Source: Desmodesmus armatus (Eukaryota; Chlorophyta; Chlorophyceae; Sphaeropleales; Scenedesmaceae). Taken from it: a DNA stretch of 64,000 bases. The position numbers and the translations under genes were made by a program. Positions 24,858 to 37,300 of the stretch are shown in pieces. The stretch spans positions 62,001 to 126,000 of the forward strand of contig VIIQ02000221.1 of assembly GCA_007449985.2 (NCBI GenBank), written 5' to 3'. How positions within the stretch are numbered: the first letter of the stretch is position 1; each line of letters starts with the position of its first letter. The notes under the pieces were generated by a model. It worked only from the letters and a program-made list of their open reading frames with translations, was not told the DNA's origin and did not search any database.

Positions 24858-27800
24858 GCTGCCGCTGCTGCTGGTGGTGAGGTTGTCAGTGCTGCTGTTG
24901 CTAGTGCATGTGCGGCTGCAAGTTGGGGATGTGTGTGTATGGGTGGTACGTGTGTGTATTTGAGCTACTGGTGTGGTGCATTGCCGGCCTCTTGTATGTG
25001 CTTGCTGATTCCTCAAGCTCTGCGGGGCTGATGTGTGTACAAGAGGCCTCGGGTGGGGTGTGTGCCTGTGGTGTGCGGACTGGGCGTTCTTTTCCTATGT
25101 TGACTTGTGTGCTGTGACAGCGGCACAGCATCAGCTGTGGACGTCATGTGTATTCTTGTGCGCCTCCTGGCGGGATCTGTCCTGCGTGTGCATGCATGCA
25201 AGGGCACCAATGCACAACTTCGCGCTGCTGTGGGTCTGGTGTTGGCCGGGGTGGTTGTCCCTTTGCTGTGTGTCTGTCCTTTGCTGAGTGGTGAGTGTGT
25301 GAGTGTCTCTGCAGTGTCCGCATGACTGTGGGCAGGACCGACAGGACTGACCCTACGTTGCTAACAGCTGCCTGTTTGCAACATGTTCACATCCTCATGT
25401 TCTTTCTGTGTCATGTTCATTCTGTGGGTGTGCGGGGGCTTCTGCGTGTGTTGCCTGGGAGTTGTGCATGGCTGCAACGGGTGTTGGTTTGGAGAGAGTG
25501 GCGGATGTGAGCAGCAGTGTCACAGCACCAGGCCTTGCAGGCTTGCAGCTTTTGACTGGTAGTGCTGTGGTAGGAGGTGAGGCCTTTTCATTGGCTGAGG
25601 GCTGTAACTGCATCCCTGCTTTTTAGTGTGAAGCGGTGCACCGCAGCGTTCCTTGTCCTGGTTGGTTGGGCGGGGTAGTTGCATGCACGAGCTGTTTCGG
25701 GCAGTTGGTACTTGGGGCATGTGAGAGACGTGTGTGCCACACTGCAGTGCCTGGTGTGTGTCCAACGAGGGGGCACTGGGTGGGCCTTGCGGCCGCCCTG
25801 AGCAAAAAGAAGAAGAAGAAGGATGCTGTTGAGGGGGCCGAGTGTTGAAAGTCTTGCAGGAGTCCTACGCCCTGCACTAGTGCACAGTGTTTCCACCTCG
25901 TTGCAGTGCTGGCCAGCTGTGATGCTGCTACCGGTGGCTGCTGGTCAGTCAGTGGGGTTTGCAAGGAGTTTGCTGTAGGTGCAGCTGCCTGCCAGCAGCA
26001 AGCCCGAAGGCACTGTCCTGGCATTGTAGTTGTGGCGCACACACCATGCACGCAGCTGTTTGTTCGGTTCGTGTTCGTGTAAGGGGTGAAGTCCAGCGTT
26101 TCTGTTTGCAGGTGGCACCCTTTCGTGTAGTGTGGCTTGGTCGGCTTGTGTGTAGGCCTCAAGCACTCAAGGCCTGCAGTTAGCTTTTTTGTGAGGACTG
26201 CACCACTGTGTGAACGGTATGAGCGTGGTGGTTTTTGTGTTGGCAGCATCCCCAAGCATATGGGGTAGAGCAGCAGCAGGTGAATGACGCCCAGGGGCCC
26301 TAACCTTGCCCCTTGTGGCGGGGTTACACTGGATTTACAGCGAGACCTACGCTGACGATGGGGCGCAGCTGGCGTTGCTTTCAGCTGCGTCCAGCGGCAT
26401 TTTTGTCCAGAGCTGCGGTCCTGCGGAGCTCGCGTGATGCGTTTGGTGCATGCATATCCCGCCACCCCTGTGCGGTGCTTGTTTTGCCTCCAAACACTAC
26501 ACACCACGCACTGCACGGCCCGTTGCCGGCGTTTGCCATCGGGCACTGCCTCTGACACTCACCAGCAGTACACACAGTGTTGTCTGTGGTTGCAGCAGCC
26601 TACTTGTGTCGCGCTGTCAACAATCTGCAGGCTCAGTGTTACTGGGTGATGTTGCGAGAGCACTTAGGTACGGGGTTGGATATTGCCGGGGTCATTTGTC
26701 AGATGTGGGATGGTAAGCAGCTGGTGGTGGTGTGTGTATGTGACTGGGTGGGCCAGCTATGTGCGTAAGTAGCAGGTTGTTGCCAACTCAGTTTTCATGT
26801 TGGCTATGTGTCTTGTTTTGATTTGTTTACCTTGCCAGGCTGCAGTTTTGCCAAGTAGCGAAGCCCCCACAATCAAAGTGGCGTGTGCGTTGCTGATTTT
26901 GCCTCATATATGGCGACTGTTATGGCAACACATCATTCACCTCGACCATGTGGCCCCTTTGCCTTCGCATGGGAAATGTACCTCACAGGTGCATGTTGCC
27001 GGGGAAGCCAGTGCTGTGTGACCTGCCTTCTCTGCATGTCAGCAGCACTGGTGTTTCCGCTGCCCAGTTTTGCCCATTTTCACCCCAGGTTTTGCTCTCA
27101 CCTTACACTGGTGTGTGTTGACTGCCTGCCAGGCTGTTGCTTTACCTTTGACCTGTATTGTGCAAGCACTTTTTGCCGTGTGTGTTGCGTGTGACTTGAC
27201 CATTTTGCACGGGAGTGCGTCTTGGCGCCATCTTGGCTCTTGATGGTTGCAGATGCAGATGCACACGCTGGAGCAGATGGGGCACATATGACGCTGAGTT
27301 CACTGGCTTGCGCGTGTCTCCATTGGCGTCCTTTGTGGTGCATGGGTTGTGGCTGCCTAGGCATGCATTGTACATGTGTACTTTTGTGGTATGCCAGTTG
27401 TTGTAACGCCGATACTTCTTCATGTGCGGGTGTCCGAAATCATGCAGCAAAGACAACAAACAACCAATGCGCTGATCCACACACGATGGCTTCCTGTGCA
27501 ATGACAACCTTGGACATCCAGCTGTGCTTTTGCAGGCAGAGTGTTGTTGTTGACAGCAGCAGCCCAGCCCAGCAGGAGGGACAGCCAGCATGACCCAGCA
27601 TCAATGACCACATTGGAGCTTTGATGCAACATCCAGCCCAGCAGAAGGGCAGCTACTGGCCAGACACCTTCATGTCACAGTGAGCCAAGGGTTGGGGGCC
27701 CCGAAGCTCGTCTAGCCGCATTTGCACCTGCATATGCATTACTAACCACTTCTTTTCGTTGACAGACACGACAGCTTCAGCCTCTGCGATCTTACTACAA

Positions 27801-28336
27801 CAACAACCTTGGACATCCACCAGAAGGTAGATGCTGCAGCGACCGTGGCAGGGCTTGGGTCTCGATGGTGTCAATATCTGATAGTTGTCAGTTGAGCTGA
27901 GCTGCGTATGCCATGCCGTTGCCTTCGCCCTTTGAGTTTCGTTCGAACGAACGGTGATCAAGTGCATTCCTTTCCCTCAAACCATTTAACCGTGTTGCTG
28001 CGTCAAATCGCATGAGGATACCTTGAAAACAACACTAACTGCATCGGCAGTGTAGGGAGTAAGGAAATCAGTACTCCATACTCCGTGATCTATGCACTGC
28101 TTTGCAGCCTGACCTGCAGCACTGGCACGTGTATTTCCAAGCGGTGATGGCATCATTGCCATCTTCAGAGGGCATTGCACCTGGTGAGGGGACTCGACGT
28201 GACTGCCATCACACCAGCACACCAGGTGGCACAGTCGCCAGCAGCAACTGGGTGCTCAGCAGCCTGTACCTGATCCGGCCATGCATCCTGCTTATCGCTG
28301 CTTCCTGTATATGCTACGAGTACTGAAGCTGACAAC
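24858..28336. other. Long intergenic region with decayed element fragments
   Basis: The first 750 bp are probably the START gene's 3' UTR, ending near TGTAA 25603-25607. A 311-codon minus-strand frame (25623-26558) begins with a Cys-rich motif (VQCVVCSVW...GYAC) that faintly recalls transposase C-terminal zinc fingers, but it is otherwise low-information. The interval 27731-27799 duplicates a sequence found at 41931-41999. The last 200-300 bp should hold the promoter of the homeobox-DDT gene. No intact gene is supported. Confidence 0.4.
27731..27799 (-). repeat. Dispersed repeat copy A (coding-like fragment)
   Basis: About 69 bp, roughly 91% identical to 41931-41999. On the minus strand both copies read as a peptide of the form KIAEAEA-VSVN--KW-VMHM, with conservative differences, so both probably derive from a mobile-element coding region. 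The parent family is not identified. Confidence 0.65.
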
Positions 28337-31300
28337 ATGTCGGTGCATGCAGAAGCTGCACCGTCTGATGCGTCAGGGGGGAAGGGCAAGGCCAGAACCG
28401 TCAAAACCCCTCTGCAGAAAGAGGTGCTGGAGGCTATCTATCAAGGTGTGCCCAGTCTGTCTGTTGTGTGGTGCATAAAATCCGTCTATCTGGTGTTTCT
28501 GGTCACTTTCCTGACAACCTCCATGTATTGGCTGTTGCAGAGGAAGCCAACCCTACCCAGCAGCACAGGAAAGCCATAGCTGAACGGTTAGACCTCACAG
28601 AAGAGCAAGTCCAGGTGTGTACGGCGGCATGTGCAGCAGCAGCACTGCACCCGCAGTGCGAACTATGCACTGATGCAATTGTAAGCAGGCAGGGCGTCCG
28701 TGACAAAGCATCCTTGTGCAAGGCAGCGTTTTGTCAGGTGGGGGATGATGCAGTCGTTGCCACCGTGTTGTCGGCGTCCTCCATGCAGTGCAGCTCTGCA
28801 GTCTTGCAGCTGCATCCATCTGCATGCAATACAGCGGCTGCCATGTGGCACGCCAGGTGACCCTTCGCCATGCCATGCCTGCCGCAGGCGTGGTTCGTGG
28901 CGCGGCGCAGGAAGGACAAAAAGAAAGACAATGCCACATCAGAGGCAGGCACGGGTGCTGATGGCGGTGCTGTGTCAGATGCTGCTGGTGCAGAGGACGC
29001 AAGCGGCCCGGGAGGCGGCCTGCCGGCAGCAGATGCAGCACAGGCAGAGCTCCTGGAGCTTGCCAAGGCTTGCCTGCCTGTTCCGTTTAGAGAGGACGGA
29101 CCCCCATTGGTGCGTTTCCTTTCCAACAGCATTTGTGGCAGCAGTCTTGCAGCAAAGTAGTAATACTGGCGGCATGGCTGTTGCTAGCCTTGCATGCTAC
29201 ATCCACTTGCAGCATGTTGGGGGGGGGGGGGCAAAGACCTTTGGGCACGGCACCGTCCATGGCCGTGCATGACAGTTTGAATTGATGGCGGGCTCCTTTA
29301 CGAGCAGCGCACCACTGCAGCAGTTGCATGGACACCATGCTGAACAGGCTGCAAGCTGTGTGCCAGCTGCTGCCAGGTCACCAACTCAGGACTGCCCATC
29401 TGCAAGGCTCACAGTATCTGTGCGCTTGCCGCTGTTGGTGCTGCTCTGTGCAGGCGTTTGTGTTTGACCCTGTGCCTGGCCCCAACACCAAGAAAGGCAT
29501 GCAGGCTGCAGTGCTGATAGCAGCACGCAAGCGCAAGGCAGTGGATGCTGCAGCAGCGGCTGGAGGCCCTGGAGCTGTGCCTACGCCTCTGGAAGCAGCA
29601 GCAGCAGCCGCTGCAGGAGCAGATGCAGACCAGGGGCCAGCCAAGCGGCCGAAGATCGAGGGCACTGTGTGAGTTTTATCAGCATGCAGACACAAGGCTT
29701 TTGCTGCCAGCTTACGACACTAAGCTGTCTGCTGGGGTGCCCGCCCGGCCAACTGCCCTGCAGTCATTTGCATTCAACGTCATTCACCAGCAGCTGCACT
29801 GGCACTTGGAGCAGATGCGGCGGTACAGCAACACCACAAGTAGCCCGGCTACAGGCTGTAACATCTAAATTGTATGCACTGCATTTGACGTCTAGGTGCA
29901 GTATGCGTGGTGTGCAGTGCTGGGTGGGGACATGCCTTGCAACCTTGATGTCGCCTGTGTTCCTGCTGCAGGTTGGAGAATGCAGCCATTGATCAGCAGC
30001 AGCGGGTGCTATTGGAGCAGGCACTGCAGCAGCAGGCAGCCCTTCACGCCAGCAGCACACAAGTAAGTGAGCAGCATCACCGGCCGCTCCCCTGACAGTC
30101 CACCACCTCACCAGTCGCACCTGGCCAGCTGATGGGCAGGTTGTTCCTTGATCACAGGCACCCTTCTGTATGTAATCACAGCAGCACTGCAGCAGCTTGC
30201 ACGCGGAAATGTATGCATGTATGATTGCGGGTTGTCTTGCTTGTTGGTGTTATGCGCATGCTCCTTCAGCACAACCTGCCATAGATGAAAGTGATGAGGT
30301 TGATCACCAGCAGCACCAGTCACTGCATTATGTCCGCTGGGTGAATGTTGGTGCTGCTGCAGAGGCCTGGGCCCAAGTCGTCTGCTCAGCCGCCGTCTGG
30401 AGTGAGTGGGCGGGAGCAGATGAAGGCAGACCGCATCAAGGCAGCAGCTGACGCACGCCAGGCAAAGGAGTTGGCCAAAGCACGGGCACAGCAGGTGGGT
30501 GCCAGGTGGGCAGCCAGTGGCTGCCAGCAGCTGCAACTGGGGCTGTAGGTAGGAAGCAGCAGAAACACTGAGGTACATGAATGTGTGCAAGAAAGCACAT
30601 GATTTCCTGGCCCTTGTGGCTTGGGACTCTGTCTTCAGACCTGCACTGAATGTAACGTGATGATGTGGACCCTGTCTTTTGCCTGCCTTGCCAGTTGCCG
30701 TCGAGCAGCCGGCTACCAGCAGAGTCCCTGCCAGCACTCCTGCCAGCGGTGGCCAGCTGGCTGCAGTGTTGCTGTCATCGCAGCTACTGCCAGCTTGGCG
30801 GCTGACACCAGCTCATGTCCAATTGTTTTACACATGCTGCTGTTACGCCTGGGGAGTCAAAGTGTGAAGTCAACCCACAGCGATTCCCTGCAGGATAGAG
30901 TGTGTGCTGACAGCCTGTTGTCTCTCTGCTTTTCCTGCAGGAGCGAGAGGCCAAAAAGAAAGAGGCTGCTGCAGAGCGGGAGCGCAAGGCCGAAGAAAAA
31001 CGGAAAGCTGCCGAGGAGAAACGCAGGTGCGAAACCAGCTGGGTGCAGGCACAAAGCCAGCCTGCAGGTGCTAGGGTGGGGTAGGGTGGAGTGGGGTGCA
31101 TGGGGGGGTGCATCAGCTCGCTGTGCGTGGCGGCATTGACATCACAGCTGGACTCAACCAAAACAGGGGCCAGCTAGCATCCAAGCAGGACAAGCACTCC
31201 CCTGAGGTATGTTTGTGTGTTGCGCGCCCAGGGAGAAGGAGATGGCTCGTGCCATGCAGCAGCAGGAGCGCACAACAACGAGGACCAGCCATCACCATGG

Positions 31301-34300
31301 ACCCCCTGACGACTTGGACCTTGGTATGTATCCCACCTTGATGGGCTTGCAGGGCAACAGCCTGGTCATTGACTCCTGGCAAACAGTGTTTGAAAGCTTT
31401 GCACCTGCCCAGCAGTACTTGAAAACTGGCATCGTGGCACGCTGTACGCATACCATGCGCAAGTGCACAGCAGGTCACCGCCTGCAGGCGTCGTGCTGTA
31501 ACATGGTGCTTGTGGTGCAGTGTTGCGGCTGTAGTGCAGTGGCAAGGCTATGGTGCCGTGGGTTGCCTGTCGTGCTGTGCATTGCTTGCAGTGCATTGCA
31601 TCGCCTGTAGTGCACTGTCATGGCTGTAGTGCAGCAGGACCACTTGATAATACTAATATAAAGAATGTATAGTATATTATATTATTTTATGTTTATATAT
31701 TTATAAAGGCCGAGGTTGCAGGCCATAGCCAAACACCCCTGCTGTGCTGCCCTGCAGAGTACGAGGCGCTGTTGGTGCGGGCCAGGGCCACAGCCGCAGC
31801 ACAAGCTGCGGCACGTGGCCTGGATGCCTCTGCAGTGGAGCCTGTGGTGCCACCCCGGCCAGAGTTCCCGCCGCCCTACCTCATGCTGCAGGTCAGTTGA
31901 GCAGATGGAATATCGGCTTGTCTGACGACTTGTTTTAGATGCAAAGACAGTTGGTGGATGTAGGCCGTGACAGTTAGCAGCAGAGCAGCTGTGTCTGGTT
32001 GCCACTTTCAAAGAGAAGGCATGGGTGAGAGATGTAAGCTTGTAGCACTGCATGTCAAAGACAACGAAGTTCGAGTGGTTGGTTTGTGACGTGCTGTGTG
32101 TGTTGTGCTGCAGCCTGCCTTCCCTCCTGAGCTGGATGGTGAGCTTGGCCCTCAGCTGATCGAAGCATGGGGCTTCTTGACAGGTGTGTTGACCCTTTAC
32201 CGTTGACGCATGTGGCAGGGCGCCTCTTGTGCAAGGCACACACCTTTGACCACTTATCTGGTCATGTGCATCTTTCAAGTGCTGCAGTGGCCTCCTGTTG
32301 TGTGTGCACACAGTGAGTACATGGTATTTGTGTTTCATGCATGCACGGGCTAGGTCGAATGCAGCTATGTGCTGTGTGGTGTGTGCAGGCTTTGCCGACT
32401 TGTTGGGTCTTCCTGCAGTCAGTATGGAGTCGCTGCTGGCAGCAGTGCTGCAGGGCAGCAGCAGCCCCCTGCTGGGCCTAGTGCACATCCTGCTGCTGCG
32501 GCAGGCACAAGCAGATATGGAGTACTCACATGCCACAGGCTGCTTGCAGGTAAGCGACCGAGCAGATCTCTATGATTTTGGTGCCTGGGTGGCTGGGTCC
32601 AACCCTTGAGCTCTTGTTGGATCCAAATGCGGTTGACACATCAGAAGGTCGGGCTGAACCGCCACCCTGAGTTTGTTTCGATGTCTGAGTGTTGCATCAC
32701 AAAGTGGCACTAGATGCCCTGGGTGCAAGACCAGTGAGGCCTGGGTGCATATTGGCCGTGATTGCGCGGCAGCAGTTCTTGCTGCAGACAAGGATGAAGC
32801 CTAGCAGCAGGGTGGGAGGCTGGCCGCTGGTCATGCTTTCTTGCCAGGCTGCTGATGAGATGGCCCCCAGCCGGAATCCCCACCTGTGCAACCTGCATCC
32901 TATGCAGCTGGGCTGTCAGTGCTGCCAACAGCTTGTGCTTGTCACATCTGCAGGACCCCCATCCTACCGACAGAGCGCTGGTGGCTGCTGCCACCCGCCT
33001 GGAGGAGGCCTGGGCTTGGGGCCTGGACCCTGACATGTGGCGGGCACACCTGGGGCCCATGACATGGCCAGGTGAGCGACACACCGTACATCTTAAATCA
33101 CGGACTTCATCAAGTATGGAGAGGGCCGCCCAGCTGTGAAAGTATCCACTTGTAACAACCTCCCCCCAACAAGACGTACCAGCATTTCACAGCATGGTGG
33201 GAAGACACGTAGCTACAGCATCTGCTTACCTGTACAGGTCATTGGCCTGCTCTGTGATTGAGGCAACCCATGCATATATGCACTATGCCAGCATCCAACC
33301 TGTGTCCTGCTGCAGAGGTGCTTCGGCAGCAAGCATTCGCTGGTGGTGCGGGCGGCACCCGCGTGCCCCTCAAGCGGCTCACTGCACCCCCAGCAGCAGC
33401 AGAAGGCGCCGAAGGGGCACATGCAGGCAGCACCAAAGGCGCAAAGGGCGCTGGGCGGATGCCCAAGGGTTCTGTGGGGTATGAAGCTGAAGATGTGGTG
33501 TCTGGGTGGACAGGGGATGGTCCGCTGAAGCTGCTGCTGCCGCTGCGGTTTGGTGAGACCACGTGGATGGCGGCGGCGTGGAAGGTGCTGTCTGAGGTTG
33601 GGGCGGAGGGACTGGGAGTGACTGAGGTGAGGCTGCCGGGGGGTTGGGAGCATGGTGTGGGTAAAGATAGTAGTTGGGCTGTTGGGCAGTTTGTGGCAGA
33701 TGGATGTCACATCAGCGCGTGTGTTGGCAGGAAGGGGGGCACGTAGCATCCACAACACTTTGCGTAGTGCATCTCGTGGTAGCAGGGAATGTCTGGCATC
33801 ATCCTGCAGCTTGCTGCCTTGAAGTCTGCCTGGGTGGTTTGCCTCAGTGTGCTAGGCATGAGCAATCCGCTTGAAGCGCAGCAGCTGTGACCCCACACAC
33901 CTACAAGCTGTCAGAGCTAGTTATTACTAATGCATGGCGGCTGAGTAGCGTACAGCTGCTCAGGCTGAGTAGCGTGCAGCTGCTCAAGCCTACATGCAGC
34001 CAAACCCTACCTACATGCAGCCAAACATCTGGCTAGATTATGCATACTTAGGCTCACATGCCGCAATTCCCCAGCTGTCATGTAGACCCACTTTCGTGTT
34101 ACACTGTCTTGTGATGTTTCTTTGCTGCTCCAGCTGGTGCGCCGTATCACTGAGCGTGGCTACCGCAACATGGCTGGCAGCAAGAACCCTGAAGCGAGTG
34201 TCACAGGCGCGCTGAGCAGGGATGTACTGTTCACGCGCCTGGGCCCAGCGATGTATGCACTCGCAGTAAGTGCATGGCAATCACATGGCATGTCACATTC

Positions 34301-37300
34301 GTGGCTGTCACATGCATGTATGGGTTTGTGCTTGTTGACGTGGCAGTTGGCACGGGATGGCTGTGTCAAAATACATCTGTCGCATCTTTGAGCTACAGCC
34401 TTTCATACCACAGGATGCAACAACCATCCTTGGTTGCTCCTAGTACCATTAGTCGTGCAGAATGTTGATGTGTGCCGTGTCGTGTTTGGTGCGCTTGCAG
34501 TCAATTGTGACCTACACCCAGCGCATGCAAGCAGCGGGCAAGGAAGCGGTTATCGAGCCACCCATGCACCAGCAGCCAACAGCGGGAGCGCAGGAAGCTG
34601 ATCAAGACAGCGACGAAGAGGAGAGGTGGGTGCAGTACGCGTATCTATTGTGACTTCAACTGCCCAGGGTCACCTACCACAGATGCTCCTTGCTAGCATG
34701 CCACCCTGCCCCCTGGTGACTCCCCTGCACTTCTCGCCGTGCACCCTTGCTGCCCTATTTTGGCGTTCCGTACACCTGACTGCATGTATGAGCCACATAT
34801 GCATGGACTATCACTCAACACCCCTCTTTCCTGCAGTGACGATGAAGAGGAGGTGCTGGCTGCTGCTCCCGAGGACCCCCAGATCCTGTCGCCTGGGTGT
34901 GCGCCCTCAAGCATCTACTTATAACACCCCCCCCCCCCTCTCCCCACCCCCCATACCCCTCCTCCCTGCAGTGATGATGAAGAGGAGGTGCTGGCTGCTG
35001 CTCCAGAGGACCCCCCAGATGCCGTTGCGTGGGTGCGCGCCCTCAAGCACGGGCCCTACGACTCCCTGGGCCTGTCTCAGCGGCTGCAGGCCCTCAGCTG
35101 GCTGTGTGGCATTGTGGGTGAGGGCCTGGGGGTGAGGAACCTCCTGGAGGCTCGTGAGAGGGAGGCGGCAGCACTCAAGAAGCAACTGCTGGAGGATGCA
35201 AGGGTGAGAGCGAAGGAGGGGGACGATACACTGCTGTGCGTGTTTTCACGCAAACCTATGCAAGTACTGATAGGGTTTTGATCCTGTTGTTTGACCCTTG
35301 ATCAATTCAGTACACCCTGGTTTGCATACCAAATTGCAGCGTCAGCGCTAGCTATCAAGCCGCATGCTCATGAGACGAAACAGTGGTGTGCATACAACCA
35401 CGAAGGTACCCCAGTGTGTGAAGCCTTGTTCCTGCTATCGTAGGCTGAGAAAAAGCGGCGGCAGGATGAGGCCAATGCGCGCGCACGCGCAGCGTCGCAG
35501 GAGGCCCAAAGGAGGCTGCAGGAGCTGCAGGTGCGCACTCAACCACCGATTACTGATCAGCTACATTTTGTGTCGCCCTGTTCCACACATCTCATGAAAG
35601 CGGCATGATCCTCATCTGGGCATCAGGAGGTTTTGGGTTGGCTCTCATTGGGATAATTGGCTGATCGACGCTATCAACATGGAGCACAGCAGCAAGGCTG
35701 GGTCTCTGCATGTGCTGCTTGCCGTTTGTAGCTATCCACAGGGTTCAGCGTCTGCCTTTCCGCACATTCTGCTACAATTATCTCCACAACAACAGTGACG
35801 GAATCCAACCTTTGCTTGATACCCCTGCCGCGTTTCCCGGTGCTGCTCCTGCTTGTCTCTCTTGCTGTGCTCCGCAGCGCCGAGCAGCAGCCGGCGAGGC
35901 AGTCCCTCCAGAGGCCCTCGCCGCTGCTGCAGCCGCCGCAGCCACACTCGGCGCAGCAGCAGGCTTACCTCCCCCAGGACCTTCTGCCGCTGCCTCCCGT
36001 GCTGCCACACCCACCCCTGCCCCTGGCGCCACCGCCACCCCCTCCGCCGCCCCATCAGCAGCTACAAGCCCCACTCCCGGGGCTCCTGAGGATAGCCTGG
36101 CGCCTCTAGCTGACGCCGCACCTGCAGCAGCAGCGGCGGCAGGGGGCCCTAGCCCCTCTGCGCAAGTCGCGCAAGGTGGCAGCACGCCGCCTGGCGGTGC
36201 AGCGTCCGGCCAGCAGCAGGGCGATAAAGATAAAGATAAAATCGTAGCGGCTGCTGCAGGAGGTCCCACCCCGGAGCAGCTACAGCAGCAGAAGCAGGCG
36301 GAAGCTGAGGCAGCTGCTGAGTCAGCACGGCGTGCTGCGCGTGCTGAGGCGATACGGAGGCTGGAGGAGTTGAATGCGTGGCGGTTGGAGCCGCTGGGGA
36401 TGGATCGGCGGTACAATCGGTATTGGCTGCTGTGCTGTCCTGACTTCAGCATCACCAGCGCATACACGGGGACTGCTGACGACTTTCCGGACAGCACAAA
36501 CGACATTCCAGGTATGTTGAGCATGTCTGGCTGTATGCCGGTGATGTTTGTTGTGAGTTGAGGTGGCGTGCACTGGAGTCCACTGCAGTGTGCATGGTGG
36601 TCTACCTGTGTCAATATGATCCCGTACAGGCTTAGACCAACCTCCGCCTTTCCTCTCCTCTTGTAGACACATGCCGCACTGTGACAACACACCCCGGCTG
36701 TCCTGCTGAGTCCTGCTGAGTCAAGATGACTGGCTGTCATCTGTCAACAAACCTGATGTCTGCACCAAGCTTACAGCCGCGCCACCACGCTGTCTCTAGA
36801 CAGCCCCATACAGCCCTAGCCCCCTACCTCTCCTCTCCTCTTCTCCTGTCCACACACAAACTGTATGCATGCACCAAGCTCACAGTCGGGCCACAGGAGT
36901 TACACCACAATTTGCATGGTCGTCTGTCTATGCGAAGACAGCCCCCATACAGCGCTAGCCCCCTAGCTCTCCCCTCCTCTCCTCTTGTCCACGCATTGAT
37001 GTCTGCACCAAAGCTCACAGCCGTGCCTGTACCACCACCTGTCTCTGCCTCACAGGCATGCCCCCCGACGCCAATGCTGCCCGTGTGTGGGTCGAGTCTG
37101 CTGACAGTGGCCACTGGGACTGTTGCTGTCAAGACAGCCACATACAGTGCTGGCCCCCCCACCTCTCCTTTCCTCTTTTAGACATATCCCGCTGCCTGGC
37201 AACACACCCCTGACTGTCCTGCTGTGTTGAGCCAGTTTGTTGCATGTGACAACAAAACCGATGTCTGCACCAGGCTCACAGCCCTGCCACCATTCTTTCT

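Noticed and set aside
25623..26558. 311-aa minus-strand frame with VQCVVCSVW...GYAC, suggesting a piggyBac-like zinc finger
   Set aside because: The resemblance is a few cysteines only, the rest is low-information, no DDE domain is visible, and the frame overlaps the START gene's probable 3' flank.
30694..30779. Possible extra RLT exon (LPSSSRLPAESLPALL or VEQPATSRVPAS)
   Set aside because: No donor joins it in phase, whereas splicing 30494 to 30941 gives an uninterrupted coiled coil as in RLT proteins.
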